DNA of 37,722 bases, taken from NCBI GenBank assembly GCA_943370145.1, contig CALRPY020000042.1, positions 1 through 37,722 on the forward strand, read 5' to 3'. A program made the translations under genes and the position numbers. Within the stretch, counting starts at the first letter, position 1, and every line of letters begins with the position of its first letter. This DNA comes from Ga0077536 sp943370145 (GTDB lineage Bacteria > Pseudomonadota > Gammaproteobacteria > Ga0077536). The notes beneath the pieces were generated by a model. It ran no database searches. It saw only the letters and a list, made by a program, of their open reading frames with translations, and was not told the DNA's origin. Positions 22,614-29,668 of the stretch are shown piece after piece.

Positions 22614-25600
22614 ATGGCGCCTCCCGCCGGCGACGCTGCCGCACTGGTCCAGTCAAAAATCATGTCCAACGGGTTCCCTGAAACTAAGATCACTTCCCTG
22701 TCCGATCTCGAGCGCGACATCCTCCAGTGGTGGGATGAGGAGCGGATTTTCGAGCGCTGCGTCGCCGAACGGGAGGATGCGCCCGGCTTCAGTTTCTACG
22801 AGGGGCCCCCCACCGCCAACGGCCGCCCTGGCATCCATCATGTGCTGAGCCGCACCATCAAGGATCTGTTCTGCCGGTACAAGACGCTCAAGGGCTACCG
22901 CGTGTATCGCAAGGCCGGCTGGGATACCCACGGCCTGCCGGTCGAAATCGAGGTCGAGAAATCCCTGGGACTGGACGGCCGCGCCCAGATCGAGGCCTAC
23001 GGCATCGCCGAGTTCAACCGCGCGTGCCGGGAAAGCGTCAACAGGTACAAGACCGATTGGGACGAACTGACCCGCCGGATCGGTTACTGGGTCGATCTCG
23101 AGAACCCCTACGTCACCTACCATACCTCCTACATCGAATCGATCTGGTGGCTGGTCAAGCGTATCCATGAACGCGGGCTCCTGTACAAGGGCCACAAGAT
23201 CCAGTGGTACAGCCCAGGCAGTGGCACGGTGCTGTCCTCGCATGAGGTCAGCCTCGGTTACAAGGAAGTCACCGACCCCAGCGTCTATGTCCGCTTCACG
23301 CTGGTCGATGAGCCGGCCTGCAGCCTGCTCGCGTGGACCACGACCCCCTGGACCCTGATTTCGAACGTGGCGCTCGCGGTCGGTCCCGACATCCGCTACG
23401 CGAAGGTGCGGCTTGCCGGCGGCGACGAAACCCTGATCCTCGCCGAGGCGCGCCTGGACGCGCTCAAGCAGGACCACGAAGTGCTGGGCACGATGACGGG
23501 CAGGGAACTCGTCGGCCTGCGCTACACGCGCCTCTTCACGCTGGACGACGTCCCGACGGCCGGCGACCCGTGGCGGGTCGTCGCCGCGGACTATGTATCG
23601 ACCGAGGACGGTACCGGCATCGTGCACATCGCGCCGGCCTTCGGCGCCGAGGACTACGAGGTCGGCAACCGCGAGGGCCTGCCGCTCGTCAATCCGATGG
23701 GCCCGGACGGCAAGTTCCTCGACGGCACGCCGCTCGTGGCCGGCCTGTGGTTCAAGGATGCGAACCGTGTGATCAACCGCGACCTGCAGTCGCGCGGCCT
23801 GCTGTTCCGGCAGGACTCCTATCTGCACAACTATCCGCACGACTGGCGCAAGGGCACGCCCCTGATGAGCTACCCGGTCGACAGCTGGTTCATCCGCACC
23901 ACGGCCGTCCGCGATCGGCTCGTGGAGCTCAACCGCACGATCAACTGGCACCCCGCCGCGATCCGCGACGGCCGCTTCGGCAACTGGCTCGAGAACAACG
24001 TCGACTGGGCGCTGTCGCGCAAGCGTTACTGGGGCACGCCGCTGCCGATCTGGGTCTCCGACAAGCCCGGCTCCACGCACTTCGAGGTCATCGGCTCGAT
24101 CGAGGAACTGCGCGCGAAGTGTCCGGACATGCTGCCGCCGACCGGGGAACTCGATCTGCACCGGCCTTTTGTCGACACGCTGATCTGGCCGGCGCCGGAC
24201 GGCGGCACGATGCGCCGCGTGCAGGACGTGCTGGACGTTTGGTTCGACTCCGGCGCGATGCCTTACGCGCAGTGGCACTACCCGTTCGAGAACAAGGAGG
24301 AATTCGAGCGCAGCTTTCCGGCCGACTTCATCTGCGAGGGGCTCGATCAGACGCGCGGCTGGTTCTACACGCTGCACGCGATAGCAACGCTGGTGATGGA
24401 CAGCGTGTCCTTCCGGAACTGCGTGGTGAACGGACTGATTCTCGACGAGAAGGGCGAGAAGATGTCCAAGTCGAAGGGCAACACCGTCGACCCGTTCGCG
24501 GTGGTCGCCGAACACGGCGCGGACGTCGTGCGCTGGTACATGATGAGCAACTCGCCGCCGTGGGACAACATGAAGTTCGCGCCGCGCGGCCTGCTCGAGA
24601 CGCGCAACAAGCTGTTCAGCACGCTGGAGAACGTCTACAAGTTCTTCTCCAGCTACGCGAACATCGATGGTTTCCGCTATCGCGAGGACGCGGTGCCGGC
24701 CGCTGCCCGCATGGAGCTGGACCAGTGGATCCTGAGTCGCCTGAACTCGACGATCGGCCACGTGGACCAGGCCTACGCCGATTACGACGCGACGCGCGCC
24801 GCGCGCGCGGTGGAGACTTTCGTCGAGGAACTGTCGAACTGGTATATCCGTCGCTCGCGCAGCCGCTTCTGGGCGAGCAGGAAGGGTGGGGCGACCGGGC
24901 ACGACAAGCTGTGCGCCTACCAGACGACTTATGAATGCCTTCTTGCGGTGGCGAAGATGATGAGTCCGATTGCGCCGTTTTTCGGCGAATGGCTTTATCG
25001 CGCACTCAACGAGACGGCGCGGCTCGAGGCATGCCCGTCGGTGCACATGTCCGCGTTTCCGATGGTGGACGCGGCGCTGGTACAGCCGGTGCTCGAAGCC
25101 CGCATGCAGCTCGCGCGCACCGTCGTGTCGCTGACCTTGCTGTTGCGCAATCGCGCCGCGCTGAACGTGCGCCAGCCCCTGTCTCGCATTCTCCTTGTGG
25201 CGGGGCCCGGCGGCGTCGATCCGGCCGCGCTAGAGGCCGTGCGCGACATCATCCTGGACGAAGTGAACGTGCGGGCGCTGGAAGCCATCGAGGACAGCAG
25301 TGGGCTCGTGCGCCGCTCGGCGCGGGCAAACTTCAAGCGGCTGGGCGCGCGGCTGGGCAAGCAGATGAAGGCGGCCGCCGCCGTGATCGCGACGCTGTCC
25401 AACGAGGATCTGGCGAACTTCATCACCCGTGGCAGCTTCGAGATCGAACTCGACGGCAGCCCGCTGCAACTCGAGCTGGCCGACGTCGAAATCCAGAGCG
25501 AGGAGATCGGCAACTGGCTCGTGGCGCAGGAAGGCGCCGTGACGGTCGCCCTCGACACGGAATTGACGCAGGAGCTGCGTGAGGCGGGTTATGCCCGTGA

Positions 25601-25844
25601 AGCCGTTCGTTTCATCCAGAACATGCGCAAGACCCTGGACCTCGAGTTGACCGCGCGCATCGACGTGGAGCTCAAGGCGCCGCCGGCGCTGATGCAGGCG
25701 CTGATGGCGCAACAGGCCTACATCGCCGGTGAAGTGCTCGCGCACGGTATCCGCGAGAGCGAGGCGCCTGCCGGGGCGCTGTGCGAGAACTTCGAGGTGG
25801 CCGAGCATCCGCTGACCGTCGGCATTCGCGCGCTGCAAGGCTGA
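22614..25844 (+). CDS. ileS: Isoleucyl-tRNA synthetase, long type 2 (IleS2-like)
   Basis: A class Ia synthetase of 1076 aa from the first ATG, charging tRNA-Ile. The HIGH signature is GIHH at 73-76, in PPTANGRPGIHHVL, and KMSKS is at 616-620. The editing domain lies between them (WTTTPWTLISN, EDGTGIVHIAPAFG). The wording around HIGH (RKAGWDTHGLPVEIEVEK) and the long C-terminus are those of the eukaryote-like IleS2 group, not the roughly 940-aa IleS1 usual in gammaproteobacteria. IleS2 enzymes tend to resist mupirocin. The ATG at 22614 and an in-frame ATG at 22662 both lack a Shine-Dalgarno, so the exact start is unsure. A bidirectional terminator follows. Confidence 0.96.
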   Translation: MAPPAGDAAALVQSKIMSNGFPETKITSLSDLERDILQWWDEERIFERCVAEREDAPGFSFYEGPPTANGRPGIHHVLSRTIKDLFCRYKTLKGYRVYRKAGWDTHGLPVEIEVEKSLGLDGRAQIEAYGIAEFNRACRESVNRYKTDWDELTRRIGYWVDLENPYVTYHTSYIESIWWLVKRIHERGLLYKGHKIQWYSPGSGTVLSSHEVSLGYKEVTDPSVYVRFTLVDEPACSLLAWTTTPWTLISNVALAVGPDIRYAKVRLAGGDETLILAEARLDALKQDHEVLGTMTGRELVGLRYTRLFTLDDVPTAGDPWRVVAADYVSTEDGTGIVHIAPAFGAEDYEVGNREGLPLVNPMGPDGKFLDGTPLVAGLWFKDANRVINRDLQSRGLLFRQDSYLHNYPHDWRKGTPLMSYPVDSWFIRTTAVRDRLVELNRTINWHPAAIRDGRFGNWLENNVDWALSRKRYWGTPLPIWVSDKPGSTHFEVIGSIEELRAKCPDMLPPTGELDLHRPFVDTLIWPAPDGGTMRRVQDVLDVWFDSGAMPYAQWHYPFENKEEFERSFPADFICEGLDQTRGWFYTLHAIATLVMDSVSFRNCVVNGLILDEKGEKMSKSKGNTVDPFAVVAEHGADVVRWYMMSNSPPWDNMKFAPRGLLETRNKLFSTLENVYKFFSSYANIDGFRYREDAVPAAARMELDQWILSRLNSTIGHVDQAYADYDATRAARAVETFVEELSNWYIRRSRSRFWASRKGGATGHDKLCAYQTTYECLLAVAKMMSPIAPFFGEWLYRALNETARLEACPSVHMSAFPMVDAALVQPVLEARMQLARTVVSLTLLLRNRAALNVRQPLSRILLVAGPGGVDPAALEAVRDIILDEVNVRALEAIEDSSGLVRRSARANFKRLGARLGKQMKAAAAVIATLSNEDLANFITRGSFEIELDGSPLQLELADVEIQSEEIGNWLVAQEGAVTVALDTELTQELREAGYAREAVRFIQNMRKTLDLELTARIDVELKAPPALMQALMAQQAYIAGEVLAHGIRESEAPAGALCENFEVAEHPLTVGIRALQG

Positions 25845-25867
25845 GCAGGCGCGCCTGCGCCGTGCTT

Positions 25868-25885
25868 GCCGCGCGAACGCGCGGC
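25868..25885 (+). other. Short GC hairpin before the terminator
   Basis: GCCGCGCG (25868-25875), AA, CGCGCGGC (25878-25885). It lies between the ileS stop and the main terminator and may assist termination. Confidence 0.35.
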
Positions 25886-25890
25886 ACAAA

Positions 25891-25921
25891 TGAAAAGGCC
25901 GGGTTGAACCCGGCCTTTTCA
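25891..25921. terminator. Bidirectional intrinsic terminator
   Basis: A 13-bp perfect stem (TGAAAAGGCCGGG at 25891-25903, its complement at 25909-25921) encloses loop TTGAA. With A-runs on one arm and T-runs on the other, it works as an intrinsic terminator in both directions, for ileS and the convergent PEP-CTERM gene. Confidence 0.9.
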
Positions 25922-25939
25922 TGTATCGAGGCGCAATCC

Positions 25940-26482
25940 TCAGCTGAACTTGCGACGACCCACCGTCGCGAGACCGACCAGCGCCGAGCCGAGCATCCAG
26001 ACGGCAGGCGGCAGCGGTACCGGCGACGCGCTGATGGCGCCGGAGTAAAGGCCACCGATACTGCCGTTGCTGACGCCGTTAATCGTCAGGTACATGTTTC
26101 CGCCGCCGGTGCCCGCGAAGTTGAGGGACAGGGATTCCACCCCCGGACCGCCGGCACTCGCCGTCGTAAGGAACGTGTCGTCCCCGTTGAAGGGCGTGCC
26201 ATCAGGGTCGGAGAAAAGCGTGATTGCCGAGAATATCGCGTTGAACGTGCCGACGTTGGGAATGCTCAACGGGAAGTTGACGACGCTGTATCCGGACCCG
26301 CCATTGGCCGGCAGGGAGAAAGTGAAGGTATCCACGAAGGGACCCACCGGTGCGAAACCGCTGAACGCAAGCGGCGTTCCGATTTCAACAGCGCCCAGAT
26401 CGACTGTGGCTGCCTGCGCGTTCCCGGCGGCTCCAGCCAGTAAAAATGTACCAGCCAGCGTATATGCGATTTTCTTGTTCAT
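25940..26482 (-). CDS. PEP-CTERM (VPLPA-type) exported protein, FxDxF-like
   Basis: A 180-aa secreted protein of unknown role. The signal peptide covers about 1-24 (MNKKIAYTLAGTFLLAG, cleaved near AQA). The mature part is Gly/Ser/Asn-rich with no cysteine, and FVDTF at 49-53 fits the FxDxF subgroup. The C-terminal sorting signal is VPLPPAVWMLGSALVGLATV followed by GRRKFS: the PLP motif, one membrane helix and a basic tail. Exosortase recognises and cuts such tails in bacteria that make exopolysaccharide; no exosortase is in this window. The start is ATG 26482, with AGGA ten bases before it. Confidence 0.93.
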   Translation of the reverse strand: MNKKIAYTLAGTFLLAGAAGNAQAATVDLGAVEIGTPLAFSGFAPVGPFVDTFTFSLPANGGSGYSVVNFPLSIPNVGTFNAIFSAITLFSDPDGTPFNGDDTFLTTASAGGPGVESLSLNFAGTGGGNMYLTINGVSNGSIGGLYSGAISASPVPLPPAVWMLGSALVGLATVGRRKFS

Positions 26483-26827
26483 AACGTGTCCTTTCGTAAT
26501 GCCTGTTGATTTCCTTGATTCGACCGCTCGGTCGCGGGATCCCGGCTGTTGTCAGGCAGCCCTCCTTGCACCTGAAGCCTAATGCAGCTTTGTGAACAAA
26601 GTATGACGCGGATCACGCTTCGCTTGAAAGTCGGAGAAAGTCTTGTGTGACGAAGTACCGGAAAAATATCTGCAAAACTGTCTGTGGGGCGGAGGGGGGC
26701 GTCCGCACGCCGGCGCGACAGGGTCAAGCGGAGGACGATACGAGCCAAAGGAGCGGAATAAGCGGAAACGAGGGGTGGGTCAGGGCAAACGCCACCCTCC
26801 ACCGGCGCCAGCGCGCACCCTGGGTGT
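26483..26827 (-). other. 345-bp non-coding region between the PEP-CTERM and DUF1631 genes
   Basis: Both flanking genes are on the minus strand, so this holds the promoter region of the PEP-CTERM gene. It contains an inverted repeat, CTTTGT (26588-26593) with ACAAAG (26596-26601), about 110 bases before the start, and next to it a weak minus-strand -10-like CATACT. No -24/-12 sigma-54 promoter could be matched. I see no convincing coding frame and no RNA gene. Confidence 0.4.
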
Positions 26828-29146
26828 TCAGGCGACGGCGGAATGCGTCAGGCGATCCATCAGCGCACCAAGCGCGCGATCGAACAGGGGGTCGGACTGC
26901 GTCCGGACACGGCTCGCGGCATTGCGCCGGAAAAATGCCGTGAGTTCGTCGAAGGACAGGTCAAAGGCCTTGTGGCCCTGTCGATCGGTGAACAGGTAAC
27001 GCCCGGTGACGGGACTGATGTAGGTGAAGCGCGCACGCACGACGGTGCCATCGCTGCTCATGAGATCCAGCCAGTCGCCGAGGTCGAGCGCGAGCACCTG
27101 GTTGATGATCGCGCATTCGGCGGCATCCGGAACCTCCGCTTCCTGTGCGGAACACGGCGCCGCGGACTCGAATGCGGACAGATCAAAATCCAGGGCGTGC
27201 CCGTCGATCGCGTTGCGTTCGACGAGCCGCTGCAGGGCCTGCCTGACGATCTCCTCCTCGGGCCGCGCCGGCGGCGTCACTTCCGCGTGCGTGGCGTCCC
27301 GTCGCATCAGCAGGCGTTCGGCAAGCGTCGCTTCCTCCATGCGCTTGACCGACACCACGTGCACGCTCGCGAGCATGGACAGGAATTTCGAGGCGGCGTC
27401 GGGCGGCATCTGCAGTTCGTGCATGCCAGCACGCAGCTGCTTCAGGAGTTTCGGCAAGAGGTTGGTCAGGGACTTTCTTTCGTCGGGCGTGCTCTTGGCC
27501 TCGATCGACCACAGCAGATCGTCGACGACCTGCAGCTGGGCGTGCCAGGCGTCCGATTGGGTGCCTGATTCGACGTGCGTGACGATCAGCAGCTGCCGCC
27601 AGTAGTCGAGCACGAACTGCTGCACGAAGTCGCGGCCGTCGGCCAGCTCGAGCCGGCGTTTCACCGCATCGTCAACCTCCATCTTGGCCAGCACGACTTT
27701 CTCGCGCGTGCGTAGCGACTGGGTCGACAACTCGGCGTGGCGTCGCGTTTCGACCTTGTCGTCGGCGAGATAGGCCTGGAACCCGGCCAGCAGTTCGGCA
27801 AAGAGTCCAAGGTCGCTGTCGAACTCGTCAACGATGCGGGCGACGATGTTCCTGATCACGCCGAACAGCGCATCGTGCTCGGGCGAGGTGGCGCTCAGGC
27901 CCACCGCGGCCTCGGCCATTGCATCGAGCAGGCGACGCGCGGGGTGTGTCTTCTTCGAGAAGAGTTCCTTGTCGAGTAGGGCGACCTTCAGGTAAGGAAT
28001 CTGCAGGCGGCCGATCAGGCTCTTGATCGGATCGGCGATTGCGGTGTCCTCGAGGATGCAGTCGAACAGCAGGGCGACGATTTCCAGCGTCAGCGTGTCC
28101 GCCTCGCTGAGGGGCGAGGCGACACCCTGCTCACGCAGCACACGGATGCCGTTGGCATCGCCATTCCGTGACCATGCGCCACCCGCTGCCGGAAAAGCCT
28201 CGTTGCCCGCGTGGCCGTTCTGCAGCAGCGTCAGGTTCGCGATGAAGGTCGCGGTCGGCAACTCAGCGACGGGGTCGGTGTCAGGGACGCTACCGGCCGC
28301 GGCACTCCCGTACCGGGCGGCCACGGGAGTGGACGGGCCCGCCGTGGCAGTCGTCGCAGGCACCTGCGCGTTCCGCCCGCCGCGCAGCAGGCGTTGCAGG
28401 GTGCTGAAGATGTCGTCCGCCTGCGGGCCACCCGCTGCGTGCTCGGTCTCTATGGTGACGCGCGTGCGCGTCACCCCCGTGCGCTGCAGTCCGCCGTGGA
28501 GGCGCGGCAGGATGCCCGCCCGGCACAGGTGATCGTTGAGCCGTCGATACAGCGTCTGAATGCCCGGCGGCGCGTGGCGCTCGTACAGCTTGTATATCGT
28601 CACCCGGGCCTCTACATCCGCCGACAGCAGGCCCGTCATCGCGCGCAGCGCATCCCCGAAAGCTGGTGGACCCAACGGGTTGCGATGAAGCTCGAGTTGC
28701 GGGTCGCTCAGCAGGTGACCGAAGCGCTGGTCCAGCCCGTAAAGCTCCGCTCGAAGCTGGTGCTCCAACGTACTCACGAGCTGGTTGACCGCGAGCTCCT
28801 CTTCGATCTGATCGGCCTCGAGCAGCGACAGTTCCACCCCGCTGGCGGCCTCCGGCGCGGCGGCCGCGCGTGCGGGCACCTCGACCTCGCGTCGCCAGAC
28901 CGCGTCGAGGCTGGCCAGGAATTCGCGCTCCAGGCGCGGGCGTTTCAGGCGCCAGTCCCGCATCGCGTCGAAATAGCGCTGCTGCCGCATCGAGCTGTCG
29001 GCCTTGTGCGCAAGCTCGAAGAAGGCGTCGTCGACGCGATCGCCGAACTCCTTCAGCACCGCCGGCATGCCGTCGAGCAGAAGCGTCCGGCACTCGCCGA
29101 GGAGCATGGCCGCACGGGGTGTGACCAGTCGCGTGATGCTTGCCAT
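26828..29146 (-). CDS. DUF1631 family protein with PilZ-like C-terminus
   Basis: A 772-aa cytoplasmic protein matching the DUF1631 family, which is widespread in gammaproteobacteria and functionally undefined. The N-terminal part is helical (FGDRVDDAFFELAHKADSSMRQQRYFDAMRDW near 35-66). The middle has long acidic helical stretches with a low-complexity Gly/Ala/Pro region near 260-300. The last 100 residues contain LGDWLDLMSSDGTVVRARFTYISPVTGRYLFTDRQG, which looks like a PilZ-type beta-barrel but lacks the RxxxR ligand motif, so cyclic-di-GMP binding is conjecture. I chose ATG 29146 (AGGGA eight bases before it) over ATG 29161, which has no ribosome-binding site. It stands next to a GGDEF-EAL gene. 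Confidence 0.88.
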   Translation of the reverse strand: MASITRLVTPRAAMLLGECRTLLLDGMPAVLKEFGDRVDDAFFELAHKADSSMRQQRYFDAMRDWRLKRPRLEREFLASLDAVWRREVEVPARAAAAPEAASGVELSLLEADQIEEELAVNQLVSTLEHQLRAELYGLDQRFGHLLSDPQLELHRNPLGPPAFGDALRAMTGLLSADVEARVTIYKLYERHAPPGIQTLYRRLNDHLCRAGILPRLHGGLQRTGVTRTRVTIETEHAAGGPQADDIFSTLQRLLRGGRNAQVPATTATAGPSTPVAARYGSAAAGSVPDTDPVAELPTATFIANLTLLQNGHAGNEAFPAAGGAWSRNGDANGIRVLREQGVASPLSEADTLTLEIVALLFDCILEDTAIADPIKSLIGRLQIPYLKVALLDKELFSKKTHPARRLLDAMAEAAVGLSATSPEHDALFGVIRNIVARIVDEFDSDLGLFAELLAGFQAYLADDKVETRRHAELSTQSLRTREKVVLAKMEVDDAVKRRLELADGRDFVQQFVLDYWRQLLIVTHVESGTQSDAWHAQLQVVDDLLWSIEAKSTPDERKSLTNLLPKLLKQLRAGMHELQMPPDAASKFLSMLASVHVVSVKRMEEATLAERLLMRRDATHAEVTPPARPEEEIVRQALQRLVERNAIDGHALDFDLSAFESAAPCSAQEAEVPDAAECAIINQVLALDLGDWLDLMSSDGTVVRARFTYISPVTGRYLFTDRQGHKAFDLSFDELTAFFRRNAASRVRTQSDPLFDRALGALMDRLTHSAVA

Positions 29147-29321
29147 CGTTTTTCCCTGCATGTTTCAGGTAACGGCAAAAGCGGGTAAATCTTTTGGCGT
29201 CAGGGACAGGGATAGACGAGGGGGCGGCCTGCCTCAACGGCAAATGAAAACGATTGTGACGGCATTCACCGATGGGGAATGCGCCCTGTGAAGCGCGGCA
29301 CACTCCCCGCGCCGGGCGGCT

Positions 29322-29644
29322 GTCTCCTGGTCACATTCGGACGCCGCTGCTTCCGCGACACACGCGGCCGGATTTTCACCACGAAGCGCGCGGAGGACAC
29401 GGCGACGAATAGCCATCGAGCGGAGAAAAGGTGTCAGATTTTAAATCTGACACCTTTTCTCCGCTGACGATTCTCAATGCCACTGTCGGAATCGGTAGGC
29501 CTTGTACCGTGCAGACCGTCAGAGCGCGGCGCGGGGCTCAGATCCCCGATGGCTACCCCTAATCGCTGCCGTCACGACGGCCATTCATCACACGGCAGGC
29601 CAGTGCTTGATTTGCCGCGGCTGGAAAAAATGTGATCAAGAGAC
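29322..29644. repeat. Repeat locus bounded by 16-nt imperfect inverted repeats
   Basis: GTCTCCTGGTCACATT (29322-29337) and AATGTGATCAAGAGAC (29629-29644) are inverted copies with 14 of 16 positions identical; chance translation of both reads CDQETA. They flank a 47-nt palindrome and a degenerate CACCACGAAG/GAGGACACGG tract (29378-29409). Together they look like a remnant or miniature mobile element. It lies in the 522-bp gap 29147-29668, in which I see no coding gene. Confidence 0.5.
29419..29465. repeat. 47-nt near-perfect palindrome
   Basis: The 23 bases at 29419-29441 are exactly complementary to 29443-29465 around a single central T at 29442. The core reads GGTGTCAGATT and its inverse. 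Such GTGTCAGATT palindromes recur in many proteobacterial genomes as repeated extragenic elements. It would form a very stable cruciform or RNA hairpin, and T-runs in the arms could allow it to terminate transcription. Confidence 0.85.
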
Positions 29645-29668
29645 CGCACCGGGCGGGGCGGGCGCGGC

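Noticed and set aside
26479..26802. A 107-residue open frame antisense and upstream of the PEP-CTERM gene
   Set aside because: Composition is Arg/Pro/Ser-rich with no family resemblance and no ribosome-binding site; it is a by-product of GC-rich DNA.
26483..26827. Sigma-54 promoter for the PEP-CTERM gene
   Set aside because: No GG-N10-GC pair with the surrounding consensus was found at a suitable distance.
29279..29467. A 62-residue open frame crossing the palindrome
   Set aside because: Its sequence is the chance translation of repeats (TTKRAEDT, RCQILNLTPF), a well-known artefact.
29466..29668. Cyclic-di-GMP (GEMM) riboswitch near the GGDEF-EAL gene
   Set aside because: The stretch lies after the gene's stop, not before its start, and shows no conserved GEMM core.
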